Assembly: GCF_001885735.1 (NCBI RefSeq)
Contig: NZ_JXKG01000010.1
Coordinates: forward strand, 23,255 to 87,254
Source: Enterococcus canintestini
GTDB taxonomy: Bacteria > Bacillota > Bacilli > Lactobacillales > Enterococcaceae
Direction of reading: 5' to 3'
Length of the DNA stretch: 64,000 nucleotides
Shown here: positions 1 to 8,012 of the stretch, piece after piece
Position numbering within the stretch: position 1 is the first letter of the stretch
How the letters are laid out: each line of letters begins with the position of its first letter
Made by a program: the position numbers and the translations under genes
Notes under the pieces: model-generated
Databases searched by the model: none
The model's input: the letters and a program-made list of their open reading frames with translations, nothing else
What the model was told of the DNA's origin: nothing

Positions 1-51
1 TAACTGTAAAGGGTTCTTTTTTTGTTGTCGTTATTATTTAGGAGAAATGAG

Positions 52-174
52 ATGAAAAAAACTAGCTATAAAACAGCAAGGGGCAAAAAAGGGGCAGGCT
101 ATTACAATTTTTCCAAATCTGTTTTTAGTTTTTCTTTCGCTTTTTCGTTACATACAGATAGATTCGTTGTGTGA
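52..174 (+). CDS. Candidate 40-codon ORF, unknown
   Basis: A short reading frame starts at an ATG six bases after AGGAGA (40-45) and ends at TGA. The product would be basic at the N-terminus (it contains YKTARGKKG) with a Phe/Ser-rich hydrophobic stretch after it, faintly like a KxYKxGKxW-type signal peptide that has lost its protein. No promoter or conserved partner is visible. It could be a decayed gene end or chance. Confidence 0.2.
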   Translation: MKKTSYKTARGKKGAGYYNFSKSVFSFSFAFSLHTDRFVV

Positions 175-453
175 TTTTGCTATTTTAAATGTTTACGTCT
201 TTGAAATGTTTTACAAATTTCTTGGTAAATATGTAGTACTCATCAACCCTCAAAAAATCATATCGGACATTTTGAATTAGATAAATCAGTTCAACTACTA
301 CTTTAACCCCAGTATTTACTTTCAAATAACAGCAATAAAATTCACAAGATAAAAACTTGTTATAAAATATTTTTTACAATAAAGAAATACTAGATTAATG
401 TGGAATAAATACACATATTTTCAGTATTGTATAATATTTTTATTTATAAGTGG
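175..453. other. AT-rich intergenic stretch, nothing recognised
   Basis: The bases between the short ORF at 52-174 and the mgtA promoter contain no reading frame with a ribosome binding site and no clear hairpin. They probably act only as upstream sequence. Confidence 0.5.
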
Positions 454-482
454 TTGACAAGCTGTTTTTCGTTTGTTATTCT
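454..482 (+). promoter_or_regulatory. Promoter of the M-box/mgtA transcript
   Basis: TTGACA (454-459) and TATTCT (477-482) are separated by 17 bp. Initiation would fall near 489, just before the first conserved M-box bases, as expected for a riboswitch leader. Confidence 0.75.
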
Positions 483-504
483 TTCAACGGAAAATAAAAT
501 ATGA

Positions 505-740
505 TTTGTTAGGTGAGGCTCCTATACAAACACAGGCTACTGCCCAAAAATGTCGAGAGACGCCAATGGGTAGAACAGGAATTGTCGAATACAAGGCTCT
601 TCTTAAGGTAGCTAAGATGTTTATCTTTACGTTGTATAGTGCCAAAACTCAACGATTAGATCAACGTCTATTTGTCATGTGTTTTGATAATTATGGTACG
701 GCTTTTCGTGGAGTTTACTGCGAAAAGCCGTTTTTTTGTT
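505..740 (+). promoter_or_regulatory. M-box (ykoK) magnesium riboswitch with terminator
   Basis: The leader contains the conserved M-box blocks: GTTAGGTGAGGCTCCTATAC (508-527), ACAGGCTACTGCCC after it, CGAGAGACGCCAATGGGT, AGGAATT, CTTAAGGTAGCTAA and the TATAGTGCCAAA region near 640. An intrinsic terminator follows: ACGGCTTTTCG (698-708) pairs with CGAAAAGCCGT (721-731) and is followed by T7. M-box RNAs bind Mg2+ and favour termination when Mg2+ is plentiful. The gene behind it is a Mg2+ P-type ATPase, which fits. The block order and spelling make this assignment secure; exact ends are approximate. Confidence 0.93.
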
Positions 741-885
741 GGTCTGATTGTGATTTTCCAATAAAGCGAAAGGAGAAAAAAAAGATGTTGCTTTAAATTT
801 ACATTTTTTAAGGACAAGTAAGAGTAGCCAAGTGGTAATTACTGCTAAATATGCAAAGCATTTTGAAACGAGGAGATGAAAACAA

Positions 886-969
886 ATGGACGATAGTAGT
901 TCGAAGAACATGGGTTTGCAGAAATGGGGAAAACAAACTAAAAGGCAATTATTGTCTATTTGTTTTTAA
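886..969 (+). CDS. 27-codon leader ORF upstream of mgtA
   Basis: ATG at 886 lies nine bases after AGGAGA (871-876) and the frame runs 27 codons to TAA at 967-969. The peptide starts MDDSSSKNMG and is otherwise basic, ending LLSICF. It stops one base before a hairpin (970-1000) whose right arm contains part of the mgtA Shine-Dalgarno, so a ribosome at the stop codon would cover the left arm. That geometry suggests a regulatory leader peptide rather than a functional protein; translation is inferred, not shown. An overlapping six-codon ORF begins at 876 in another frame. Confidence 0.5.
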   Translation: MDDSSSKNMGLQKWGKQTKRQLLSICF

Positions 970-1008
970 CTCCTCAGCTCTCCAAACCCTAGCTCAGGAG
1001 GTTTTTTT
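970..1008 (+). promoter_or_regulatory. Hairpin sequestering mgtA ribosome binding site
   Basis: CTCCTCAGCT (970-979) pairs with AGCTCAGGAG (991-1000) with one C-C mismatch, across an 11-base loop. The right arm includes most of the AGGAGG Shine-Dalgarno (996-1001) of mgtA, and T7 (1002-1008) follows. The structure can be read either as a translational lock or as a second intrinsic terminator placed directly on the start codon. Confidence 0.65.
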
Positions 1009-3747
1009 ATGAAAACGCTAGGAGAATTTGTCCTATTTTTAGGGATAGGAATTTTATTGTGGCGAATGTTTATTGGAGAGAAGGAAGAGAAGATGGAAAA
1101 GAAAAAACTAAAACGAAATAGTGTTAATTATGAATTAATGGCCAAAAAGACAGTAAACAATCTTTTTGAGACATTTCAAAGTTCCAACAGAGGATTATCC
1201 TTTGAACAAGCTGAAGACCAAAGAGCAAAATATGGGGATAACAAAATTGCATATGGAAAGAAAATGCCACTTTTCATTGAAGCACTAAAAGCGTATATTA
1301 CGCCATTTACTTTGGTTTTAATTGGGCTTGGGATTACATCATTTGTGACAGATGTTGTTATTGCATCTCCTGAAGAACGTGATTTTTTTGGTAGTGGGAT
1401 AATTTTTGCGATGGTATTAATTAGTGGTACTATGACTTTGATTCAGTCGGTTCGTTCTAATCAAGCTGCAGAAAAGTTGAAGTCTTTAGTTAAAGTGACA
1501 GCTACAGTTAAACGAGAAAATCAATATGTTGAAATTCCGATGTCAGAAATTGTTTGTGGGGATATTGTAAAATTAGCTGCCGGAGATATGATTCCGGCTG
1601 ACATGCGTCTTGTAAATACAAAAGATTTATTTATTTCACAATCAGCTTTGACAGGAGAGAGTTACCCGGTCGAAAAACGTGCCGAAGCACTTATCACGAA
1701 ACGTAATACAGAAACTAGTTATGAAAATATGGTGTATATGGGAAGCAATGTAGTCAGTGGAAGTGCTAAAGGAATTGTAATTGCGACTGGCAATCAGACA
1801 TTATTTGGAAATATCGCAGAGTCATTAGCTAGTACACCGGTTAAGACCAGTTTTGAAACTGGTATCAAAAAGACCTCATTTGTGTTTATTAAATTTATGG
1901 CATTAATGGCACCAACCGTAATCATCATCAATGGGTTTACTAAAGGTGATTGGCTAGAAGCGTTTTTGTTTGGACTTTCAGTAGCTGTCGGTTTAACTCC
2001 AGAAATGTTACCAATGATTGTGACTACCAATTTGGTTAAGGGTGCTACTGTTATGGCAAAAAAAGGCACTGTCATTAAAAATTTGAATTCCATTCAAAAC
2101 TTTGGCGCAATCGATGTTTTGTGTACGGATAAAACAGGAACTCTAACGCAAGATAAAATCATTTTAGAATATCATTTGGACTTAAATGGTAATGAAGATG
2201 CGCGGGTTTTACGCCATGCTTATTTAAATAGCCACTATCAGACTGGGTTAAAGAATTTATTAGATGTTGCGATTATTGAAACGGCTAGGAAGCAATTGGA
2301 CACAAATAAAATTCGTTATAAAAAGGTGGATGAAATTCCTTTTGATTTTGAACGTAGAAGAATGAGTGTAGTCGTAGAAGATCCAAGTGGAAAAACACAA
2401 ATGATCACAAAAGGCGCAGTCGAAGAAATGCTGCAAATTGCTAGTTTTGTTGAGATTGACGGCAAAATTACGGCATTAACACAAGCGGTTAAACAAAAGG
2501 TTTTAGAAAAAGTGAACGAGCTAAATGAAGATGGCTTGCGGGTAATTGCCGTAGCTCAAAAAACTAATCCAAGTGTTGTTGGTGAGTTTTCGATTTCTGA
2601 TGAAGCTGAAATGGTTTTAATCGGCTATTTAGCTTTTCTTGATCCACCAAAGGAAACGACAAAACAAGCATTGGAAACACTAAAAAATCACGGTGTAGAT
2701 GTCAAAGTCTTAACCGGTGACAATGCATTAGTAACAAAATCTGTCTGCCAACAAGTGGGACTAAAAGACGAAAATATTATTAGTGGAGAAGATCTTAGTA
2801 AAGTATCGAAGCAAAAACTAAGTAAATTAGTGGAAGAAAACAATATTTTTGTAAAGCTAAATCCACAGCAAAAACAACAAATTACGACTGTTTTAAGAGA
2901 AAACGGTCATACTGTAGGTTTTCTTGGGGATGGCATTAATGATGCGCCGGCAATGAAAGCCGCAGATGTCGGCATTTCGGTGGATACAGCAGTTGATATC
3001 GCCAAAGAATCTGCAGACGTTATCTTATTGGAAAAAGATTTAATGGTCTTAGAGCGTGGAATTATTTTGGGTCGCGAAACTTTTGGCAATATTATGAAGT
3101 ATATTAAAGCGACTGCAAGTTCTAATTTTGGCAATATGTTTTCAGTTTTAGTAGCTAGTACTTTCTTGCCATTTTTACCAATGTTGCCATTACAAATTCT
3201 CTTTTTAAATCTTATTTATGATATCTCATGTGTTTCAATTCCTTGGGATCGGATGGATAATGAGTATTTAGTTACGCCAAAACGCTGGCAAGCTAAAACA
3301 ATTGGAAAATTTATGCTATGGTTGGGCCCAACAAGTTCTGTTTTTGATATTACTACGTATTTATTAATGTATTTTATTATTTGTCCGGCTGTAATCGGAG
3401 GAAACTACCATACATTAAACCCACAACAACAACTAGCTTTTATTGCTCTCTTCCACGCTGGCTGGTTTGTGGAGTCACTATGGTCTCAAACGCTTGTCTT
3501 ACATGCATTACGTACACCTAAAATTCCATTTATTCAAAGTCGTGGCTCGTTTATTATGATGACAATCACTTCATTAGGAATTTTAATTGGTTCTATTTTA
3601 CCTTTTACAACATTTGGTCACAATTTAGGGCTCGCGATATTACCAACGAATTACTGGTTATGGCTAATTCTGACGATTATAGCTTATCTTACATTAGTTA
3701 CGTTAGTTAAACGATTTTATATTGGGCGTTACCAAGAATTATTGTGA
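1009..3747 (+). CDS. mgtA: Magnesium-translocating P-type ATPase
   Basis: A P3B-type ATPase that would import Mg2+ across the cytoplasmic membrane using ATP. Visible motifs are TGES near residue 215 (actuator domain), DKTGTLT with the phosphorylated Asp at 374, and GDGINDAP at about 640-647, with membrane segments on both sides. At 912 residues it is close to family length. The M-box leader supports Mg2+ as substrate. The start at 1009 has AGGAGG seven bases upstream, but it adds about 28 residues with an extra hydrophobic segment (FVLFLGIGILLW); an alternative ATG at 1093 follows a GGAAGAGAA stretch and would give a conventional N-terminus. A bidirectional terminator follows the gene. Confidence 0.93.
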   Translation: MKTLGEFVLFLGIGILLWRMFIGEKEEKMEKKKLKRNSVNYELMAKKTVNNLFETFQSSNRGLSFEQAEDQRAKYGDNKIAYGKKMPLFIEALKAYITPFTLVLIGLGITSFVTDVVIASPEERDFFGSGIIFAMVLISGTMTLIQSVRSNQAAEKLKSLVKVTATVKRENQYVEIPMSEIVCGDIVKLAAGDMIPADMRLVNTKDLFISQSALTGESYPVEKRAEALITKRNTETSYENMVYMGSNVVSGSAKGIVIATGNQTLFGNIAESLASTPVKTSFETGIKKTSFVFIKFMALMAPTVIIINGFTKGDWLEAFLFGLSVAVGLTPEMLPMIVTTNLVKGATVMAKKGTVIKNLNSIQNFGAIDVLCTDKTGTLTQDKIILEYHLDLNGNEDARVLRHAYLNSHYQTGLKNLLDVAIIETARKQLDTNKIRYKKVDEIPFDFERRRMSVVVEDPSGKTQMITKGAVEEMLQIASFVEIDGKITALTQAVKQKVLEKVNELNEDGLRVIAVAQKTNPSVVGEFSISDEAEMVLIGYLAFLDPPKETTKQALETLKNHGVDVKVLTGDNALVTKSVCQQVGLKDENIISGEDLSKVSKQKLSKLVEENNIFVKLNPQQKQQITTVLRENGHTVGFLGDGINDAPAMKAADVGISVDTAVDIAKESADVILLEKDLMVLERGIILGRETFGNIMKYIKATASSNFGNMFSVLVASTFLPFLPMLPLQILFLNLIYDISCVSIPWDRMDNEYLVTPKRWQAKTIGKFMLWLGPTSSVFDITTYLLMYFIICPAVIGGNYHTLNPQQQLAFIALFHAGWFVESLWSQTLVLHALRTPKIPFIQSRGSFIMMTITSLGILIGSILPFTTFGHNLGLAILPTNYWLWLILTIIAYLTLVTLVKRFYIGRYQELL

Positions 3748-3787
3748 GCATAAAAAGTAAAGTTTATAGACAATGAAAATACAGTAT

Positions 3788-3828
3788 AGCAAAAAAAGGA
3801 GTCTGTTATTAACAACTCCTTTTTTGCT
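3788..3828. terminator. Bidirectional terminator
   Basis: AGCAAAAAAAGGAGT pairs with ACTCCTTTTTTGCT with one bulged base. A and T runs in the stem let it serve mgtA on the plus strand and the converging gene at 3899-4510. Confidence 0.8.
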
Positions 3829-3898
3829 AGCTTAAATTATAATTTAGTGTCTTTTTGCTTTTGTATTAACGATTACTGTCAAATTAAGAAATTGGTAG

Positions 3899-4510
3899 TC
3901 ATTCAATTCGTTTATCAATTAATCCCACTTGAAAGCCAGCTGCAATTTTATCGGTACGGGATGGATGGACAAGCATAAATTTATTCGTTACTTTAACAAG
4001 AGGATTATCAACTTCTGTGGTTAATGGGGTATTTGTCCCTTTAATTAAAGCAATTGCCTGTTGGTAGCCATCTTCATTTGTTTCAATGGGACTGTAATGT
4101 AAAGTTGTACTGAATAGTTCAATTGCAGTGCCTTTTTCTAGTAAAAAACTTTCCATTAGAGTTGCATCGTAAGTATTATCTACAATATCGTAACGATGCC
4201 CTACAACCAAAATTGCGTCAGTAAGTGCGACAATTACTTCACTACCTTGATGAAATTCAATGGCGGTGATTGCTTTGTTATGTCCAGCGCCAGAACCAAA
4301 CTGAATTGGTAAGCCTGCAAAAATATTTTTTTGCACCCAATCAAATTCTGGTAAAGCTTCAATTGCTGGGACTGAAGCGAGATATTGATTTCCTTCTTTT
4401 GGTGTGGCGATCAGCTTTTTTTCTTCCATCGTGATCACCATATTGCTAAAATCGTATTCTGTTATAGTGCGGCCATAAGTTTTAAAAGATGGATCTTGAG
4501 TTGTTTTCAT
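3899..4510 (-). CDS. DUF4867 family protein (probable cupin fold)
   Basis: A 203-residue soluble protein. The sequence pattern (FKTYGRTITEYDFS near the N-terminus, YLASVPAIEALP, IEFHQGSEVIVALTD, GTAIELFSTTLHYSP, ALIKGTNTPL) is what I recall for DUF4867, a family sometimes found with sugar-metabolism genes. No catalytic role is established for it that I can state. The alternation of Gly and His/Glu positions is compatible with a cupin-like barrel; that is inference. An AAGGAGT site precedes the ATG at 4510. It stands alone, convergent with mgtA and divergent from dtpT, so context gives no function. Confidence 0.7.
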   Translation of the reverse strand: MKTTQDPSFKTYGRTITEYDFSNMVITMEEKKLIATPKEGNQYLASVPAIEALPEFDWVQKNIFAGLPIQFGSGAGHNKAITAIEFHQGSEVIVALTDAILVVGHRYDIVDNTYDATLMESFLLEKGTAIELFSTTLHYSPIETNEDGYQQAIALIKGTNTPLTTEVDNPLVKVTNKFMLVHPSRTDKIAAGFQVGLIDKRIE

Positions 4511-4933
4511 TTTTTACTCCTTTCTTCTTTCCTTTTTATTTTACTCCCAAATGTTTTTATTTGCATTAATTTGTTTGGTTTATAATATTTTTAGTTTTAT
4601 TTTGTTCGTTTTTATCGATTGATACGATAAAGATAGAAATCTGAGCTGATATATTTACTAATAAAGTAGAATATTTTTTTAGTCCCATACTACCCTCTTA
4701 ATGTGAAAAAAATAACTTTTGTCTCATGAAAAAAATTGAAAAATCTTGATTTAAAACTGATGAAGCAAAAACAAAATTTAAAATTCTCATTGACATTAAA
4801 AATGGTGGTTATTTAAATAAATTTCTCTCAGTTAATTATTCTTGAAATTTATAAATGAAAAGAATAAACTAGTCCCTGTGAATTTTCAGAAAAATTTATC
4901 TATTTAAAATACTGAAGCAAAAGGAGCTTTAAT
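4511..4933. other. AT-rich divergent intergenic region
   Basis: This 423-base gap separates the DUF4867 gene from dtpT. Apart from the dtpT promoter I see no hairpin, repeat or small gene in it. Confidence 0.5.
4790..4818 (+). promoter_or_regulatory. Probable dtpT promoter
   Basis: TTGACA (4790-4795) and TTAAAT (4813-4818) are spaced by 17 bp, leaving a leader of about 110 bases before dtpT. No riboswitch fold is recognised in that leader. Confidence 0.55.
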
Positions 4934-6391
4934 ATGGAAGAAAAAACTTTTATGGGGCAACCACGAGGGCTTGCGACGCTTTTTTTCACTGAGATGTGGG
5001 AACGATTTAGCTATTATGGTATGCGGGCAATTTTACTTTATTATATGTACGATGCTGTCACAAATGGTGGTCTGGGTTTACCAAAGGCAACAGCTGTGGC
5101 GATTATGTCTATTTATGGTTCAATGGTTTATATGTCAAGTATTGTTGGGGGCTGGATTTCAGATCGACTTCTAGGTTCTCACAAAACAGTCTTTTATGGC
5201 GGTATTTTCATTATGTTTGGCCATATCGTTTTAGCAACGCCATTTGGCTTAGCAGCGCTATTTATTTCAATGATTTTGATTGTAATTGGCACAGGGATGC
5301 TAAAATCAAATGTCTCCGGCATGGTTGGGCATTTGTATTCTAAAGAAGATTTAAGACGTGATACAGCTTTTTCGATTTTTTATATGGGGATTAATATTGG
5401 TAGTTTAATTGCGCCGATTATTGTGGGGACTTTAGGTCAAAAAGTTAATTACCACTTAGGATTTTCTATTGCTGCTGTCGGTATGTTTTTTGGGTTAGTA
5501 CAATATCGTCTGCAAGGGCGGAAAACCTTAGCTAACGTTGGGGTAGAAGTCGCAAATCCACTTGTTGGCGCAGAACGAAAGAAATTTTTCCGTAACCTAT
5601 TTATCGCATTGATCGCTGTAGTTATTATTTTTGGTGGAGCAGCGTTAACCAATCATTTAGACGTTGACTTTTTCATTGATAGTGTAAGTATTTTAGGTGT
5701 TTTATTGCCTATTTATTATTTCACTACGATGTTACGTTCAAAAGACGTAACAGCAGATGAAAAGAAAAAAGTATTGGCATACATTCCTTTATTTTTATCA
5801 GCGATTGTATTTTGGTCACTAGAAGAGCAAGGTTCTTCTATTTTGGCTTTATTTGCAGCGGACCGTACCCAAGCAACTATCTTTGGAATTACGATTCCTG
5901 CTAGCTTATACCAAACTTTAAATCCATTATTTGTTGTGCTATTAACACCTGTGTTTGTCTGGTTATGGACAAAATTGGGTAAAAAACAACCAACAACAGA
6001 AGTGAAATTTGCAATTGGCTTAATTTTAGCCGGACTATCTTTTGTATTATTAATGTTTCCAAGTTTAATTTATGGTGTAAATGAAAAAGTCAGTCCATTG
6101 TGGCTAGTCGCTAGTTTCTTTATTATGATTGCAGGTGAAATGTGCTTGTCACCGGTTGGCTTATCTGTGACTACAAAATTAGCCCCTAAAGCGTTTGAAG
6201 CACAAACTTTAGCAATTTGGCTATTAGCAGATGCTTCTTCACAAGCAATTAATGCTCAGATTACGCGGTTTTATTCACCTAGTACAGAAGGTAGTTACTT
6301 TGCAATAGTTGGTGGGGTGGCAGTAATAGTCGGTATTTTATTATACAGTGCAAAAAAACCTATTCGTCGCTTAATCGGCAATATTCACTAA
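4934..6391 (+). CDS. dtpT: Di-/tripeptide:proton symporter, POT family
   Basis: A 485-residue membrane protein of the proton-dependent oligopeptide transporter family, which imports di- and tripeptides with protons. The N-terminal signature MWERFSYYGMRAILLYYMYD and the PTR2-type motif FYMGINIGSLIAP (about residues 149-161) are diagnostic, and the length matches DtpT. About 14 hydrophobic segments can be seen. AAGGAG lies eight bases before ATG at 4934. It is a single-gene unit with its own promoter and a perfect terminator behind it, a usual arrangement for lactic acid bacteria that live on peptides. Confidence 0.92.
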   Translation: MEEKTFMGQPRGLATLFFTEMWERFSYYGMRAILLYYMYDAVTNGGLGLPKATAVAIMSIYGSMVYMSSIVGGWISDRLLGSHKTVFYGGIFIMFGHIVLATPFGLAALFISMILIVIGTGMLKSNVSGMVGHLYSKEDLRRDTAFSIFYMGINIGSLIAPIIVGTLGQKVNYHLGFSIAAVGMFFGLVQYRLQGRKTLANVGVEVANPLVGAERKKFFRNLFIALIAVVIIFGGAALTNHLDVDFFIDSVSILGVLLPIYYFTTMLRSKDVTADEKKKVLAYIPLFLSAIVFWSLEEQGSSILALFAADRTQATIFGITIPASLYQTLNPLFVVLLTPVFVWLWTKLGKKQPTTEVKFAIGLILAGLSFVLLMFPSLIYGVNEKVSPLWLVASFFIMIAGEMCLSPVGLSVTTKLAPKAFEAQTLAIWLLADASSQAINAQITRFYSPSTEGSYFAIVGGVAVIVGILLYSAKKPIRRLIGNIH

Positions 6392-6403
6392 AATGTATTT
6401 TGT

Positions 6404-6450
6404 AAAAGAGATTGAAAATGATTTAAAAATCATTTTCAATCTCTTTTTTT
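6404..6450 (+). terminator. Terminator of dtpT
   Basis: AAAAGAGATTGAAAATGATTT and its exact reverse complement (about 6428-6448) form a 21-bp stem with a three-base loop, ending in a T run. Confidence 0.9.
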
Positions 6451-6928
6451 GCATACTTGCATTTTATAAAAAGAATCTTTTCTTATGGCTGAAATACTTT
6501 GAATTCTTTGATTTTAGGCAATTTGTGAAATAGGAGTTTTACCAGTAATAAAATTATTTTTTTTACTTTCAGATTTTGAAAAGAAAAATCGTCTTAAGAA
6601 ATTCTTAACATTTTATTCTGTTTTTTTATTTATATAAAAGGAGCGAATTTTTTAAATAGAACCGCTATTTTTCTTTTCTTTTAATTAATTCCTCATAGAC
6701 TGGCGACGTCATGGTTTAATGGGGTTGTTGAAAGACAATTCCAGTATAGATTAGAAAATATATTCAATTTAATTCACAAATTTTTTGTTTTTTTATAATT
6801 ATTTCTGTATTTATGAAGTACACTTTGTTTAATATTTTTTTCAGTAAATGCTATGATTTTTATAGAGATTGATCAAACGTAAACGTTTTAGATGAACGTT
6901 TAAATAAAAAGTGAAAGGAGTTTTATTT
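6451..6928. other. Long AT-rich leader region of the glsB operon
   Basis: About 480 bases without a gene. A TATGAT box lies at 6852-6857, but no well-spaced -35 is evident (TTTAAT at 6828-6833 is 18 bp away and weak). The recognisable element is the inverted repeat at 6880-6902; the rest shows no clear structure. Confidence 0.5.
6880..6902 (+). promoter_or_regulatory. Inverted repeat, possible operator of the stress operon
   Basis: TAAACGTT (6880-6887) and AACGTTTA (6895-6902) are perfect 8-bp arms seven bases apart, 27 bases before the glsB start. The left half also partly resembles a catabolite (cre) site, GTAAACGTTTT. Either a repressor operator or an mRNA hairpin near the ribosome binding site is possible. 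Confidence 0.45.
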
Positions 6929-7177
6929 ATGGGCTTATTATGGTCGTTAATTGTTGGAGGTGTCATCGGTGCGATTGCTGGTGCAATTACCAACAAAGGT
7001 TCTTCAATGGGGATAATTTACAATGTCATAGCTGGTTTAGTTGGATCGGCAATTGGCCAAGCGTTATTTGGTAGCTGGGGACCTGTGATTGGCGGAATGG
7101 CAATCATCCCTTCATTAATTGGAGCAGTAATTTTAGTTGCCGTCGTGTCCTTTTTCTTCGGACGAAAAGCAGCATAA
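6929..7177 (+). CDS. glsB: GlsB/YeaQ/YmgE family stress membrane protein
   Basis: An 82-residue, very hydrophobic, glycine-rich protein with about three membrane segments, typical of the transglycosylase-associated (GlsB/YeaQ/YmgE) family. The start is set at ATG 6929, nine bases after AGGAG (6916-6920); the in-frame GTG at 6911 lies within the ribosome binding region and is not used here. It is first in the operon glsB-amaP-DUF2273-asp23. In Enterococcus faecalis GlsB is linked to the Gls24 stress protein; its biochemical role is unknown. Confidence 0.9.
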   Translation: MGLLWSLIVGGVIGAIAGAITNKGSSMGIIYNVIAGLVGSAIGQALFGSWGPVIGGMAIIPSLIGAVILVAVVSFFFGRKAA

Positions 7178-7192
7178 AAAGGATGTGATTGT

Positions 7193-7756
7193 ATGCGAAA
7201 AAGTATGAAGGTAGTCTTACTTTTAGTTATCTTTTTCTTGTTCTTTCCCTTAATGCATACGTTAATTACAACGCAATATGTTGCAAATCTATCGTTTTCA
7301 TTATTGCCTTTTAATGCTTATCCTTTTGTGGGTAGTGTAATGGGACAGTTTCTATTTTGGACAGCTGCTGGATTGTTGATTTTACTTGTCATTTGTATTT
7401 TTGTAATAATCTTTTTCCCAAAAGTCAGCAATCAATTAGAAATTGAGACTGAAAATGGTAATTTAACGATTCAGAAAAAGGCGATTGAAAACTATGTCTT
7501 AACAGCAGTGAAAGAAGAACCATTTATTGCCAATCCAAATGTTAAAGCGGTAATTAAGAAAAAGAAAATTAAAATCTACGTTAGTGGTCAAATGCGCAAA
7601 GTCTTTCAGACAACGCAGCGACAAAAAGTTTTGTCAGATAAAATTAAAAATGATTTAAACCAGTTATTCGGTGCCAAACAGGAAATCGTAACCGATGTTG
7701 TCTTTAAAGATTTTCGTGAACAAAAATACGAAGATGACGAACCAAGAGTTCAATAG
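7193..7756 (+). CDS. amaP: Alkaline shock membrane anchor protein AmaP
   Basis: A 187-residue protein with two membrane segments (about residues 7-25 and 53-78) followed by a soluble basic domain. Family position and size fit AmaP, which in Staphylococcus aureus anchors the abundant protein Asp23 at the membrane. The gene lies 15 bases after glsB with its own AAGGATG site and 11 bases before the DUF2273 gene. The C-terminal domain ends in the acidic tail EDDEPRVQ, and the neighbouring Asp23-like protein ends similarly in EPRVE. Confidence 0.88.
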   Translation: MRKSMKVVLLLVIFFLFFPLMHTLITTQYVANLSFSLLPFNAYPFVGSVMGQFLFWTAAGLLILLVICIFVIIFFPKVSNQLEIETENGNLTIQKKAIENYVLTAVKEEPFIANPNVKAVIKKKKIKIYVSGQMRKVFQTTQRQKVLSDKIKNDLNQLFGAKQEIVTDVVFKDFREQKYEDDEPRVQ

Positions 7757-7767
7757 GAGGGATAATA

Positions 7768-7965
7768 ATGAAAGAATTAGTCGCACAATATAAATATCCT
7801 TTGATTTGCGGAGCCCTTGGTTTATTATTGGCAATTTTAATCCTTACGATTGGCATTTTGAAAACATTGCTTTTAATAATATTTACAGCAATTGGTTTAT
7901 ACTTGGGCTTTTATCTGCAATCAATTGGATTTTTCGAACAATTTCGTTCAAAAAATAAAAAATAG
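7768..7965 (+). CDS. DUF2273 small membrane protein
   Basis: A 65-residue protein with two adjacent membrane segments in residues 8-50 and a short basic end. DUF2273 proteins regularly sit between amaP and asp23 genes, as here. The AGGAGGGA site gives a strong start. Role unknown; by context it belongs to the Asp23/Gls24 membrane complex. Confidence 0.85.
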   Translation: MKELVAQYKYPLICGALGLLLAILILTIGILKTLLLIIFTAIGLYLGFYLQSIGFFEQFRSKNKK

Positions 7966-8012
7966 GTAATAAACCGCAAGTTCGGTTAAGAAATATTTAG
8001 GAGGAATTAAGC

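Noticed and set aside
473..796. 107-codon frame on the plus strand
   Set aside because: It covers the M-box riboswitch and its terminator and has no ribosome site; the RNA structure explains the sequence.
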